A stretch of DNA of 64,000 bases, from the NCBI RefSeq assembly GCF_010093235.1, contig NZ_PDWP01000008.1, positions 59,701 through 123,700 of the forward strand, in the 5' to 3' direction. Below, piece after piece: positions 14,675 through 24,246 of this stretch (position 1 is the stretch's first letter; every line of letters begins with the position of its first letter). The position numbers and the translations under genes are program-made. Below the pieces are notes generated by a model. The model had not been told where the DNA came from, made no database searches, and saw nothing but the letters and a program-made list of their open reading frames with translations. Source of the stretch: Pseudoxanthomonas suwonensis. GTDB lineage: Bacteria; Pseudomonadota; Gammaproteobacteria; Xanthomonadales; Xanthomonadaceae.

Positions 14675-15958
14675 TCAGCCCCGCAGCAGGGCCGGCAGCC
14701 ACAGCGACAGCTGCGGGAAGAACGCCACCACCAGCAGCACGCCCAGCCCGGCCAGCCAGAACGGCCAGATCGAGCGCATGGCCTGGCCGACGCTGATCTT
14801 GCCGATGGCCGTGCCGATGAACAGGACCGAGCCCACCGGCGGGGTGACCAGGCCCAGGCCGCCGGTCAGCACCAGGACCAGGCCGAAGTGGATCGGGGCG
14901 ATCCCGTAGGCGCGCGCCACCGGCAGGAAGATCGGGGTGCAGATCAGGATCATCGGCGCCAGGTCCATGAAGGTGCCCAGCAGCAGCAGCATGACCACGA
15001 TCATCAGCAGCACCGCGTACTTGCTGTGCGCGATCGACTGCAGGAACTCCACCGCCGCCGCCGGTACCTGCAGGTAGGCCAGCAGCCAGCCGAACACGGC
15101 CGCGGTGGCGATCACGAACAGGATCACGCCGGTGCTGCGCGCCGCGTGCACCACGGTCTCGAGGAACTCCTTCAGCCGCAGCTGGCGGTACAGGACGATG
15201 GTCACCAGCAGGGCGTAGACCACGGCGATGGCCGCCGACTCGACCGCGGTGAAGATGCCGGCGCGGATGCCGACGAAGATCAGGGTCACCAGGCCCAGGC
15301 CCGGCAGCGCCGCGACCAGCCGCAGCAACACCGCGCGCCAGCCCGGGAACAGCTCCACGCCGTAGCCGCGGCGGCGCGCGACCAGGTAGCCGGTGGTCAT
15401 CAGCGTGGCGGTCATCATCAGCGCCGGGACGATGCCCGCGGCGAACAGGTCGGCGATCGACAGGCCGCCGCCGGCCGCGGCCGAGAACAGGATCAGGTTG
15501 TGCGAGGGCGGCACCAGCAGCGCGACCAGCGCCGCGGTGATGCTGACGTTGACCGCGAAGTCCCGGTCGTAGCCGCGCTTGACCATCTGCGGGATCATCG
15601 TGCCGCCGACCGCGGACACGTCGGCGATGGCCGAGCCGGACACGCCGCCGAAGAACAGCGAGGACAGGATCGAGACCTGGCCCAGGCCACCACGCATGCG
15701 TCCCACCAGGGAGGCGGCCAGCGCGATCAGGCGTTCGGAAATGCCGCCGCGCATCATGATCTCGCCGGCGAAGATGAACAGCGGGATCGCGATCAGCGAG
15801 GCCGAGCCGGTGCCGGCCGACACCTGCTGGACCAGCACCACCGAGGGCAGGTCCAGGTACAGCAGGGTCGCCAGCGCCGCCGCGGCCAGCGCGAACGCCA
15901 CCGGCACGCCGATCACCAGCAGCACGGCGAACACCAGGAACAGCAGGGCGATGGCCAT
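14675..15958 (-). CDS. dctM: TRAP transporter large permease
   Basis: A 427-residue membrane protein with about 12 hydrophobic segments and the DctM hallmarks (IPLFIFAGEIMMRGGISERL, FFGGVSGSAIADVSAVG, LVPPSHNLILFS, GLVTPPVGSVLFIG). It forms the sodium- or proton-driven channel of a tripartite uronate or oligo-uronide importer. Its ATG (15956-15958 on the minus strand) overlaps the dctQ stop by one base (TGATG). In this locus the likely cargo is a pectin-derived uronate; that is inference from context. Confidence 0.92.
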   Translation of the reverse strand: MAIALLFLVFAVLLVIGVPVAFALAAAALATLLYLDLPSVVLVQQVSAGTGSASLIAIPLFIFAGEIMMRGGISERLIALAASLVGRMRGGLGQVSILSSLFFGGVSGSAIADVSAVGGTMIPQMVKRGYDRDFAVNVSITAALVALLVPPSHNLILFSAAAGGGLSIADLFAAGIVPALMMTATLMTTGYLVARRRGYGVELFPGWRAVLLRLVAALPGLGLVTLIFVGIRAGIFTAVESAAIAVVYALLVTIVLYRQLRLKEFLETVVHAARSTGVILFVIATAAVFGWLLAYLQVPAAAVEFLQSIAHSKYAVLLMIVVMLLLLGTFMDLAPMILICTPIFLPVARAYGIAPIHFGLVLVLTGGLGLVTPPVGSVLFIGTAIGKISVGQAMRSIWPFWLAGLGVLLVVAFFPQLSLWLPALLRG

Positions 15959-16482
15959 CAGCGGTCTCCTTCCATGGCGGCGGCCTGGTGCGGCAGCAAT
16001 GCCAGCGCCAGCCGGTTGAGCGCGAACAGCACCATCAGCGCGCCGCCGGCGGCCAGCGGGAGGTAGTTGATGCTTTGCGGCAGGGCCGCGCCGGCAGCCT
16101 TGATGTGCAGGCCGTCCAGCAGCAGCACCGAGGCCCACCACGCCAGCACCGCGCCGATCGTGGCCACCACCAGCTGCACCACCACGTCGATCGCGGTCCG
16201 CATGCCCGGGCGCACGTGGTCGTGCAGCAGGAAGAAGCCGAAGTGGCGGTTGGTGTGCACGCCGGTGGCCGCGCCCAGGCTCATGGCGGTGGCCAGCAGC
16301 AGCAGGGTCACCGGCTCGGTCCAGCTCGGCGAGTCGTTGAGCACGTAGCGGGCGAACACCTGCCAGCCCTGCACCACCACCAGCCCGAGCAGGGCGGCGG
16401 CGGCGATGCCGATGGCGACGGTGGCGATCAGGTCCAGGACGCGCTGGGCGCCGGTGGGCGGGACGGTCACGGGTTCGGACAT
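15958..16482 (-). CDS. dctQ: TRAP transporter small permease
   Basis: A 174-residue DctQ protein with four hydrophobic helices and the conserved VFARYVLNDSPSWTEP segment after the first. It couples the receptor to the large permease. It sits between dctP and dctM with a one-base overlap to dctM and 20 bases after dctP. Confidence 0.9.
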   Translation of the reverse strand: MSEPVTVPPTGAQRVLDLIATVAIGIAAAALLGLVVVQGWQVFARYVLNDSPSWTEPVTLLLLATAMSLGAATGVHTNRHFGFFLLHDHVRPGMRTAIDVVVQLVVATIGAVLAWWASVLLLDGLHIKAAGAALPQSINYLPLAAGGALMVLFALNRLALALLPHQAAAMEGDR

Positions 16483-16502
16483 CGCGGGTTCCAGGAAGGG
16501 GT

Positions 16503-17519
16503 TCAGGCGAGCGCGCGGATGCGCTGGTGCAGGCCGGCGATGGCCGGGTCGCGCAGGTACTGCTCGAGCAGCGGGCGCGCGGCGGCGCGGAACGCATCCA
16601 TGTCGACCTCGTTTGCCTGCACGCCGGCGGCCAGCACGGCCTGGCGCGCGCGCTCCTCGGAGGCGTCCCAGTGCCGGCGCATGACGTCGACCGAGGCGCG
16701 CGCGGTTTCCAGCAGCAGGCGGCGGTCCGGCGGCGACAGCGCCTCGAAGGTCCTGCGCGACACCAGCAGGATGTCGGGCGCGTGCGAGTGCCCGGTCTCC
16801 GACCAGAAGCGCGCGGCTTCGAAGTGGCGGCTGGAGTGGAAGCTGCGCATGTTGTTCTCGGCGCCGTCGATCATGTGCGTCTCCATGCCGGAGAACGTGT
16901 CGCCGAGCGACATCGGCGTCGGGTTGGCGCCGAGCAGGCGCACCAGCTGGATGAAGATGTCCGAGGAGGCCACGCGCAGCTTGAGGCCGTGCAGGTCCCG
17001 TGGCACCACGATCGGGTGCTTGGTGTTGTAGAAGCAGCGGGCGCCGCTGTCGTAGACCGCCAGGCCGACCAGGTCGCGGCTCTCGAACCCGCGCAGCACT
17101 TCGTCGGCCACGCCGTTGTCCAGCGCGTGGCGCATGTGCTGCACCGAGTCGAACACGTACGGCAGGCACAGGGCGCGGGTCAGCGGGAACGCGTTGTTGA
17201 GCGCGCCGGAATACACGCGGGTGATGTCGATGGCGCCGAAGCGCGCCATGTCGATCGCCTCGCTCTCGCGGCCCAGCTGGCCGGAGTGGTACAGGCGGAT
17301 GTCGAGGCGGCCACCGGTCCGTTCGCGCAGGGCCTGGCCGATCCCGCGCACCGCTTCCACGGTCGGGTAGTCGGACACATGCACGTCGGTGGCGGTCAGC
17401 ACCCGCGCGCCCTCGCCGGCGCCGCTGGCGGCGGCCAGCAGCCGGCCCGGCGCGGCCAGCGGCAGGGCACAGGCCCAAGCCCCGGCCAGCAGCAGGCGGC
17501 GCCGGGTCAGCCCCTTCAT
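16503..17519 (-). CDS. dctP: TRAP transporter solute receptor
   Basis: A 338-residue periplasmic receptor. The N terminus TRRRLLLAGAWACALPLAAP is a twin-arginine-like signal. The DctP family features follow: GGRLDIRLYHSGQLG, DLHGLKLRV with the ligand-carboxylate-binding Arg, and MIDGAENN. It binds an organic acid, here probably a uronate or unsaturated uronide. It overlaps the FAH-family gene upstream by four bases. Confidence 0.92.
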   Translation of the reverse strand: MKGLTRRRLLLAGAWACALPLAAPGRLLAAASGAGEGARVLTATDVHVSDYPTVEAVRGIGQALRERTGGRLDIRLYHSGQLGRESEAIDMARFGAIDITRVYSGALNNAFPLTRALCLPYVFDSVQHMRHALDNGVADEVLRGFESRDLVGLAVYDSGARCFYNTKHPIVVPRDLHGLKLRVASSDIFIQLVRLLGANPTPMSLGDTFSGMETHMIDGAENNMRSFHSSRHFEAARFWSETGHSHAPDILLVSRRTFEALSPPDRRLLLETARASVDVMRRHWDASEERARQAVLAAGVQANEVDMDAFRAAARPLLEQYLRDPAIAGLHQRIRALA

Positions 17520-18355
17520 GCCGGATCCTCGCCCGCCGAGGCCACGGCGACGCAGCGCAGCGTGGCATGGCCGTCGAACACCACCGTGCCGGTCTGGCCG
17601 ACGCCGATGTCGTGGATGCCGGTTGCGTTGCCGGTGGCGATCAGCTCGCCGCGCCGCAGCGGCCGGCCGCGCCGCGCGGAGCGGGCCAGGGCGAAGGCGA
17701 AGGCCGCGCGCAGGCCACCCGGCAGGCGGCTGGCGCCGCCGCTGCCGACGGCCTGCCCGTCAATCGAGGTGTCGGCCAGCAGGCTGGCTTCGTCCAGCGT
17801 CGTCCAGTCCGGGATTTCCGGACCCAGCAGCAGCCCGTTGTTGTTGCCGAAGTCGCACACGACCACGCGCGGGCCGAGCTCGTTGATCGTGGCCAGCGGG
17901 CTGCTGGCGATCTCGATGCCGGCGAACAGGGTGGACGGCAGCGCCGCGGCCTCGTCCGGGGTCCATTCCAGCTTGTCGGCGGGCGCGTCGGCGTCCAGGC
18001 GCAGCACGTACTCGGCCTCGATCGCCGCGAACCCGCCGGCGAACACCGGGACCTGCTCCGTACCACCGGTAGCAATCCAGAGGTGGCGGGCGAAGATCGG
18101 GCCCAGCAGGCGCTCGTCGCCGGAGCCGTCGCGGCGTTCGGGCGCGATGTAGCCGACCTTCCAGCCGACCACCCGGTCGGGCCAGCGGGCGATGGCCGCG
18201 TCCTGGACCCGGTAGGCGGTCATCAGGTCCGCGGGGATGTCCCCGGGGAATGCCGGCAGCGAGGCGCCGCGGCTGCGGGCGGTGGTGAAGCGTTCGGCGA
18301 TCGCCGCCAGTTCCGGTGGCAGTCCGCCGGTTCCATTGCCGTGCTCGGTGCTCAA
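17516..18355 (-). CDS. FAH-family 2-keto-4-pentenoate hydratase-like enzyme
   Basis: A protein of about 279 residues resembling 2-keto-4-pentenoate hydratases (MhpD branch of the fumarylacetoacetate hydrolase superfamily): VVGWKVGYIAP, IEAEYVLRL with acidic metal ligands, and a C-terminal TGNATGIHDIGVGQTG. In a pectin locus it may handle a keto-deoxy sugar acid rather than an aromatic-ring product. The TTG at 18355 is chosen because GGAGGC lies just upstream and the next in-frame ATG would remove conserved sequence. It is the first gene of the TRAP operon, 68 bases after the shared operator. Confidence 0.75.
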   Translation of the reverse strand: MSTEHGNGTGGLPPELAAIAERFTTARSRGASLPAFPGDIPADLMTAYRVQDAAIARWPDRVVGWKVGYIAPERRDGSGDERLLGPIFARHLWIATGGTEQVPVFAGGFAAIEAEYVLRLDADAPADKLEWTPDEAAALPSTLFAGIEIASSPLATINELGPRVVVCDFGNNNGLLLGPEIPDWTTLDEASLLADTSIDGQAVGSGGASRLPGGLRAAFAFALARSARRGRPLRRGELIATGNATGIHDIGVGQTGTVVFDGHATLRCVAVASAGEDPA

Positions 18356-18422
18356 GGCGCCTCCGATGTCCAATGCGAATGCATGCTGCGCCGCCAGACG
18401 ACGGCGCTCGAGAAGCGGTATA

Positions 18423-18439
18423 TGGTAAACCGGTGTCAT
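18423..18439 (-). promoter_or_regulatory. Pectin-regulon operator motif, FAH-TRAP and esterase promoters
   Basis: Minus-strand ATGACACCGGTTTACCA in the short divergent region between the FAH-family gene (start 18355) and the esterase gene (start 18512); one site could control both. Confidence 0.7.
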
Positions 18440-18511
18440 GTAGCAATGTGCAGTGCGGCAAAACCGCCGGACTGTACGCGCAGGCACCTGTTGCGGGCAT
18501 CGGAGGAGAGC

Positions 18512-19483
18512 ATGGTTCCACCCTTCCTGGCGCGATTGCTGCTGCCGCTGGCGATCGCCGGCGCGGCCGCTCCCGCGGCGGCGGCCGGGGCGCCGCCGCA
18601 CATTCCCCTGTGGCCGGGCACGCCGCCCGGCTCCGAAGGCCTGGCCCTGGAGCAACGCGTGGTGGAGCGCAGCAGCGATCCGCGGCTACCGGACCGCTAC
18701 GTCGACAACATCGGCCAGCCGTTCCTCAGCGTGTACCGGCCTGCCCGCCCCGACGGCCGCGGCCTGCTGGTGGTGCCGGGCGGCGGCTACCAGCGGGTGG
18801 TGGTCGACAAGGAGGGCACGGCCCTGGTCCCGCACTTCGCCGGCGAGGACGGGCTGACCCTGTTCGTCCTGCACTACCGGCTGCCGGGGGAGGGCCACCG
18901 GGAGCCACGCGACGTGCCGCTGGCCGATGCCCAGCGCGCCATCCGCCTGGTGCGCCAGCGCGCCGCCGAGTGGGGCATCGACGCGGACAGCGTCGGCGTG
19001 ATGGGCTTTTCCGCCGGGGGCCACGTCGCCGCCAGCCTGGCCACCCGCCATGCAGAGCGCGTGTACCCGGCGGTGGACGAGGCCGACCGCCAGCCGGCGC
19101 GGCCGGCCTACGCGGTCCTGGTGTATCCGGTGATCGACATGGGTGCCCACGCGCACCCGGGGTCGCGCGAGCGCCTGCTGGGCCTTTCGCCGGACGCGGC
19201 GGCGGTGCGTGCGTACTCGCTGCAGAACCGGGTCGACGCTACGACCCCGCCGGTGTTCCTGCTGCACGCGCAGGATGACGGAACGGTGCCCGTGGAGAAC
19301 ACGCTGCTGCTGGACGCGGCGTTGCGTACCGCCGGCATCGACCACGAAACCCACCTCTACGCGCACGGCGGCCACGGCTTCGGCGTGCGCCAGGCGCACG
19401 GCAGCCTGGCCTTGTGGCCGGCGATGGTGCGCGCCTGGATCGATGTCCAGGCGCCGCCGCGCGATGCCGGCGCCGGCAGGTGA
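18512..19483 (+). CDS. Secreted alpha/beta-hydrolase esterase
   Basis: A 323-residue protein with a Sec signal (residues about 1-24) and an alpha/beta-hydrolase fold related to carbohydrate acetylesterases: GGGYQRV oxyanion region, nucleophile Ser in GFSAGG, Asp in HAQDDGTVP and His in GGHGFG. It probably removes acetyl or feruloyl groups from pectic polysaccharide in the periplasm. ATG 18512 has CGGAGGAGAG just upstream. It is followed 26 bases later by a second esterase. Confidence 0.82.
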   Translation: MVPPFLARLLLPLAIAGAAAPAAAAGAPPHIPLWPGTPPGSEGLALEQRVVERSSDPRLPDRYVDNIGQPFLSVYRPARPDGRGLLVVPGGGYQRVVVDKEGTALVPHFAGEDGLTLFVLHYRLPGEGHREPRDVPLADAQRAIRLVRQRAAEWGIDADSVGVMGFSAGGHVAASLATRHAERVYPAVDEADRQPARPAYAVLVYPVIDMGAHAHPGSRERLLGLSPDAAAVRAYSLQNRVDATTPPVFLLHAQDDGTVPVENTLLLDAALRTAGIDHETHLYAHGGHGFGVRQAHGSLALWPAMVRAWIDVQAPPRDAGAGR

Positions 19484-19509
19484 ACCCCGATCCCGACAGT
19501 GGAGGCCGC

Positions 19510-21156
19510 ATGACCCAGCAACCGCCATCCCGCCCGACCGAGCCACAGGTCGATGCCGGTCGCCGACGCCTGCTCCGGGCCGGCGCCGCCGCGTCGACGC
19601 TGGCGCTTGCAGCCGGCACCTCCCTGCCGGCGTTCGCGGCGCCGCCCGCGCCGGTCGTGGCCACCGTCCATGGCCGCGTGCGTGGCCTGCGCGAGCACGG
19701 AGTGCAGGTTTTCCGCGGCATCCGCTACGGCGCCGATACCGCGCCGGTGCGGTTCCGCGCACCGTTGCCGCCCGCGCCCTGGCGCGGCGTACAGGACGCC
19801 ACCGCGTATGGCGCCCAGGCGCCACAGCGCTCGCGCGAGGGCATGGGCAGCGAGGACTGCCTGTTCCTCAATGTCTGGACGCCCGACACCGACCCGAGGG
19901 CCAGGCGGCCGGTGCTGTTCTACATCCACGGTGGCGGCTATGACGCCGGCAACGGCAGCGACCCGCTGTACGACGGCACGCGCCTGTGCACGCGCGGCGA
20001 CGTGGTGGTGGTGACCGTGAACCATCGCCTCAACGCATTCGGCTACCTCTACCTCGGCCTGCTCGCCGCGGGCTACGGCAGCTCCGGCAACGCCGGGCAG
20101 CTGGACCTGGTGCTGGCGCTGCAGTGGGTGCGCGACAACATCGCCCGCTTCGGCGGCGACCCGGGAAACGTCACCGTGTTCGGCCAGTCCGGTGGCGGCG
20201 CCAAGATCGCGACCCTGATGGCCATGCCCGCCGCGCGCGGCCTGTTCCACAAGGCCTGGACCATGAGCGGGCAGCAGGTCACCGCCGCCGGCCCGCGCGC
20301 GGCGACCCAGCGTGCGCAACTGTTCCTGCGCACCGTGGGCATCGATCCGGACGCCGGCGACGCCCTGGCCCGCCTGCAGGCGTTGCCGGCGCAACGCATC
20401 GTGGAGGGCACGACCGCGCGCGACTTCTCCCGGGTCGAGGACACGCGCCTCTACTTCGGCCCGGTGATGGACGGGGAGGTTCTGCCGCGGCATCCGTTCT
20501 GGCCCGACGCGCCGGCGCAGTCGGCCGCGATCCCGATGGTGGTCGGCAATACCCGCGACGAGACCCGCGCCTTCCTCGGCGGCGATCCGGCGAACTTCGA
20601 GCTGGGCTGGGAAGAACTGCCGGCGCGGCTGGAGAAGCAGCAGTACGTGGACATCCGCGCCGACCTGGTGGTCGCGCATTACCGCGCGCTGTACCCGCAC
20701 TACACGCCGTCGGAGGTGTTCTTCGCCGCCACCACCGCCGGGCGGTCCTGGCGCGGCGCGGTGGAGGAGCTGGAAGCGCGCGCGCGCCAGGCGCGTGGCG
20801 CGGCGCCGACCTGGGCCTACCAGCTGGACTGGGGTTCTCCGCTGGACGGCGGGAAATTCCGCGCCTTCCACACCCTGGACATCCCGCTGGTGTTCGACAA
20901 CATCCGCCAGCCCGGCTCGCGCACCGGCGAGGGCGCGGCCGCGCAGCAGGTGGCCGAGGCCATGTCCGGCGCGCTGCTGGCGCTGGCCCGGCATGGCGAT
21001 CCCAACCATCCCGGCCTCCCGCACTGGGAGCCCTATACCTTGCCGCGGCGGCAGACCCTGCTGTTCGACGTGCCGCCATCGCTGGCCGACGATCCCCGCG
21101 GCGGCGAACGCGCGTTCTGGCAGCAGGCGCCGTTCGTGCAGCGCGGGACGATGTAG
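19510..21156 (+). CDS. Secreted type-B carboxylesterase
   Basis: A 548-residue type-B carboxylesterase/lipase. The N terminus GRRRLLRAGAAAS suggests Tat export. SEDCLFLNVWTP is the family signature, FYIHGGGY the oxyanion hole, and GQSGGG carries the nucleophile Ser; Glu/Asp (GNTRDETRAF) and His (ARHGDPNHPG) follow in order. It is likely co-transcribed with the upstream esterase. GGAGGC lies just before ATG 19510. Confidence 0.88.
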   Translation: MTQQPPSRPTEPQVDAGRRRLLRAGAAASTLALAAGTSLPAFAAPPAPVVATVHGRVRGLREHGVQVFRGIRYGADTAPVRFRAPLPPAPWRGVQDATAYGAQAPQRSREGMGSEDCLFLNVWTPDTDPRARRPVLFYIHGGGYDAGNGSDPLYDGTRLCTRGDVVVVTVNHRLNAFGYLYLGLLAAGYGSSGNAGQLDLVLALQWVRDNIARFGGDPGNVTVFGQSGGGAKIATLMAMPAARGLFHKAWTMSGQQVTAAGPRAATQRAQLFLRTVGIDPDAGDALARLQALPAQRIVEGTTARDFSRVEDTRLYFGPVMDGEVLPRHPFWPDAPAQSAAIPMVVGNTRDETRAFLGGDPANFELGWEELPARLEKQQYVDIRADLVVAHYRALYPHYTPSEVFFAATTAGRSWRGAVEELEARARQARGAAPTWAYQLDWGSPLDGGKFRAFHTLDIPLVFDNIRQPGSRTGEGAAAQQVAEAMSGALLALARHGDPNHPGLPHWEPYTLPRRQTLLFDVPPSLADDPRGGERAFWQQAPFVQRGTM

Positions 21157-21173
21157 CCCGGCCGGCGCCGTGC

Positions 21174-22400
21174 TCAGGACGGTGCCGGGCAGCGATCCGT
21201 ACCGGCAGCGCCGGCAGCCAGCGATCGCAGCGGCACCCAGGTCACGGCCACGTCCTCCTTGTTCACCGCGTAGGCCACGACCAGGCGATCGTCCCACAGC
21301 ACGCTCTTGGGATAGTGGTAGCCGGGGCGCTTGTAGCGGCCCCCGGCGCGCAACGGCGGCAGCGCGTCGCGGCCGCGCGGCAGGAAGGAACGGTCGAAGC
21401 AGCGGCCGTCGGCCGACAGCGTCACGGCCAGCGGCATGCGCTCGCGCTGCCCGCTGGGTGCGTTGACCAGGAAGGCGCTGCCGTCGGGCAGGTTGCCGGC
21501 GCTCTGCTTGGCGCGCGAATCCGGCATCGGGGTGAGCGCCGGCACGGTCCAGGTGCCGCCGCGATCGCAGCTCTCGCTGGCCAGCTGGCGGTAGCTGTCG
21601 CCCTGGTCGCGGAACACCATCACCGCGCACTCCCCGCCGTCTTTGGCGCGGCGCAGGAACAGGCTCGGTTCCAGCTCGCGGCTGGCGGGGCCTGCATGCG
21701 GCAGGTTGCGCATCGCGCCGCGCTGCCAGCCGGCCAGGCCCAGCGGATCGTCGCTGAAGAACGGCGCGGCGAGGATCCCCGGCCGGAGGTGGAAGGCGGC
21801 GAGGATGCGGCCGTCGGAAAGCGCGTGGGGGTCCTGTTCGATCACGCCCGGCACGGGGGCGCCACCGGTCCCAAGCACGGGCCGCAGCGGCGTCCACTGC
21901 ACGCCGTCGGTGCTGAGCCGGTAGCCGGTCCAGCCACCTGCGCCGGACTGGAAGCCGGACGGCCAGACGTTGATGTACGCGACCAGGGTCCGGCCATCGC
22001 TCCACCAGCCGCCACCGGAATGCATGGCGCCGCCACTGCCTGCCTCCATCAGCACCTCGGGCCGGCTCCAGTGCACGCCGTCGTCGCTGCGGCTGTAGAG
22101 CACGCGGGTGTCGGGCGAGTCCTCGTCGCGCGCGGAGTTCTGCCACTGCACGTAGAGCCGGCCCCCGAATACCACCGGCACCGCGCCGTTGTTGAACATG
22201 CCGCTCGCCGGATCCGCCCGGAACACGGTGGCGCTGGTGGTGCCGGCCGCCGGGCGCAGCCCCAGGTCAGGGGCCTGCGCATCGAACAGGCCGGTGGCCA
22301 ACGCGTAGGGAGGCGATGCCGGCGTCGCCGGATCGGTGGCCGCGGCGATGGCGCTGGCCGTGGCCAGCACCAGCGCCAGGCATGCACGCGTGCGTCGCAT
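21174..22400 (-). CDS. Secreted BNR/sialidase-like beta-propeller protein
   Basis: A 408-residue protein with a signal peptide (about 21 residues) and several Asp-box-like BNR elements (YSRSDDGVHWSRP, LSTDGVQWTP, SCDRGGTWTVP), suggesting a sialidase-type six-bladed propeller. It could be a glycosidase or lyase acting on rhamnogalacturonan side chains; the family cannot be named with confidence. It lies 14 bases downstream of the GH43 gene on the same strand. Confidence 0.65.
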   Translation of the reverse strand: MRRTRACLALVLATASAIAAATDPATPASPPYALATGLFDAQAPDLGLRPAAGTTSATVFRADPASGMFNNGAVPVVFGGRLYVQWQNSARDEDSPDTRVLYSRSDDGVHWSRPEVLMEAGSGGAMHSGGGWWSDGRTLVAYINVWPSGFQSGAGGWTGYRLSTDGVQWTPLRPVLGTGGAPVPGVIEQDPHALSDGRILAAFHLRPGILAAPFFSDDPLGLAGWQRGAMRNLPHAGPASRELEPSLFLRRAKDGGECAVMVFRDQGDSYRQLASESCDRGGTWTVPALTPMPDSRAKQSAGNLPDGSAFLVNAPSGQRERMPLAVTLSADGRCFDRSFLPRGRDALPPLRAGGRYKRPGYHYPKSVLWDDRLVVAYAVNKEDVAVTWVPLRSLAAGAAGTDRCPAPS

Positions 22401-22414
22401 TCCGCCGGCCGCGC

Positions 22415-24019
22415 TCAGTAATCGAGCGCGCGGTAGCGGAAGTCGCGGAAGTGCACCTTGCCGCTACCCGCGGCATAGATCGCCGGCTTCAGCGCCAGGA
22501 ACTGCCCGGCCACGTTGTGGTGGTAGCCGGACACCTCCATCTGCACGGGGTACTTTTCCCAGCGCTTGCCGTCGCGGCTGGTGTGGAAGGTGACGATGTG
22601 CTGGTTGTTGGTCACCCGCAGCCACAGCTTGCCGCCCTTGCCCGGCGGCAGGCCTTCCACCGGACGCTCCTGGCCGTAGCGGTGCATGATGAAGCGCTCG
22701 CCGTTGCTGCCCACGCCGACGTAGAGGCGGTCGCTGTAGAACAGCAGCGCGCCGCCGACCGCGCCCGGCTCGATCTCCAGTTCCACTTCGAACTGGTAGG
22801 CCTTGTCGCCGGCGATCACGGTCAGCGGCGAGCTGTCGGCCGGGGTGCGGCCCTTGCCCTGCACGCCCATCGCGCCGTTGCCGAAGGACAGGCGGTCGTA
22901 CTCGTCCCGGCCAGGGTCGTAAAACGACCACTGGTGCCCGAGGGACGTGCCGTCGAAGGTGTCGGACAGCGCCATGCCATGCGCACCGATGGCCTCGCCG
23001 CTGGGCTTGCGCAGCGGCTTGCCGAGGTCGCCGCCGCGGGCCAGGAACCAGCCGTCGTCGGTCCACTCGATCGGCTCCAGCAGCGCCTGCCGGCCAAGGG
23101 TCCAGTATCCGTTCTCGTAGCCGTGGTAGATCATCCACCAGCGGCCGTCGGTACCTTCGACCACGGTGGCGTGGCCGCGCGACCACCACGGTTCGTCGCG
23201 GCTCCGGGTGCGGGTGATCGGATTGTGCGGCGAGTTCTCCCACGGCCCGTGGATCGACTTGGAGCGCGCGGTGATCACCATGTGTCCGGTCGGCGGGCCG
23301 GCGGTGCCGCCCACCGCGGTGGTCATGTAGTACCACTGCCCGCGCTTGTGGATCTTCGGGCCTTCCTGGGCGTAGCCCTCGACGTCCCAGCTCTCGGGGT
23401 ACTTCCAGCCGTCGTAGACGTGCTTCGGTTCGCCGACCACGCGCAGCCCGTCGTCGGACAGCTGCACGTAGTCGCCCCCGCTGAGGAACAGGTAGCGCTT
23501 CCCGTCCTCGCCGACCGCGTGGCCCGGGTCGATGTACTTGCCCAGGCCCAGCTCCACCGGCTCGCTCCACGGGCCGCGGATGTCGTCGGCCCACACCACC
23601 CAGTTGCTGCGCACGCTGCCCTCGGTGCCGCCGGTGCGTGCCGGGAAGTAGATGTAGTAGCGGCCCTCGTGCCTGACGATGTCCGGCGCCCAGATCGAAC
23701 CGACGTTCCTGGTGATCGCATGGCCCAGCGGCACCCAGTTGACCAGGTCGCGCGAATGCCAGATCGGCAGGCCGGGATAGGCGTCGAACGAGGACAGGGT
23801 CAGGTAGTAGTCGTCGCCGTCCTTGAGCACGGAGGGGTCGGGGCGGTCACCCGGGAAGACCGGGTTGAGGAAGGTGCCATCGCCCAGGTCCGCCTGGCGC
23901 TGGTTCTCGATGCCGCGCTTCCACGGGCTGGCCGGTCCGGCCGCGGCAGCCGTGGAGACGGCGCCGGCCAGCAGCAGGGCGGCGAGCACGGGGAATCTCG
24001 GGAGGAAGGACGTCGGCAT
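22415..24019 (-). CDS. Secreted GH43-family glycosidase
   Basis: A 534-residue protein with a signal peptide, then a five-bladed GH43 propeller: catalytic base Asp in DRPDPSVL, pKa-modulating Asp in KYIDPGHAV, and general acid Glu in GYAQEGPKI. Residues about 340-534 are a C-terminal beta-sandwich (DTFDGTSLGHQWSFYDP onwards) as in DUF1349/LamG-type accessory modules. GH43 members cleave arabinan, galactan or xylan side chains; in this locus arabino- or galacto-side chains of rhamnogalacturonan are likely. ATG 24019 has AAGGAG upstream. Confidence 0.85.
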   Translation of the reverse strand: MPTSFLPRFPVLAALLLAGAVSTAAAAGPASPWKRGIENQRQADLGDGTFLNPVFPGDRPDPSVLKDGDDYYLTLSSFDAYPGLPIWHSRDLVNWVPLGHAITRNVGSIWAPDIVRHEGRYYIYFPARTGGTEGSVRSNWVVWADDIRGPWSEPVELGLGKYIDPGHAVGEDGKRYLFLSGGDYVQLSDDGLRVVGEPKHVYDGWKYPESWDVEGYAQEGPKIHKRGQWYYMTTAVGGTAGPPTGHMVITARSKSIHGPWENSPHNPITRTRSRDEPWWSRGHATVVEGTDGRWWMIYHGYENGYWTLGRQALLEPIEWTDDGWFLARGGDLGKPLRKPSGEAIGAHGMALSDTFDGTSLGHQWSFYDPGRDEYDRLSFGNGAMGVQGKGRTPADSSPLTVIAGDKAYQFEVELEIEPGAVGGALLFYSDRLYVGVGSNGERFIMHRYGQERPVEGLPPGKGGKLWLRVTNNQHIVTFHTSRDGKRWEKYPVQMEVSGYHHNVAGQFLALKPAIYAAGSGKVHFRDFRYRALDY

Positions 24020-24057
24020 GGTGCTCCTTTCGGGAAACAGGGTGGACCGCAATTCGG

Positions 24058-24073
24058 ATGACACCGATGGTCA
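24058..24073 (+). promoter_or_regulatory. Pectin-regulon operator motif, GH43 promoter
   Basis: ATGACACCGATGGTCA, 39 bases upstream of the GH43 start on the other strand. Confidence 0.7.
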
Positions 24074-24184
24074 AACGGACCGTACCAGAGCATTCGCCGG
24101 TGGGGCATCCTGCGTTGCAGCAAGGTTTGCGCGGCATCCGCGGCTACATTGGACGCCTCCGGAGGCGGTCCGGGACGTCACAGA

Positions 24185-24200
24185 ATGACACCGACAGTCA
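24185..24200 (+). promoter_or_regulatory. Pectin-regulon operator motif, SGNH esterase promoter
   Basis: ATGACACCGACAGTCA, 47 bases upstream of the SGNH esterase at 24247. Confidence 0.7.
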
Positions 24201-24246
24201 GCCGCGCGACGCCGCTTCCGGCCCACCCTCGACCTACAGGTGACTG

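Noticed and set aside
10123..16066. Long plus-strand open frames opposite kduD, kduI, the LacI gene and dctM
   Set aside because: Composition is low-complexity (His/Gln/Arg/Gly-rich) and they mirror recognised genes on the minus strand.
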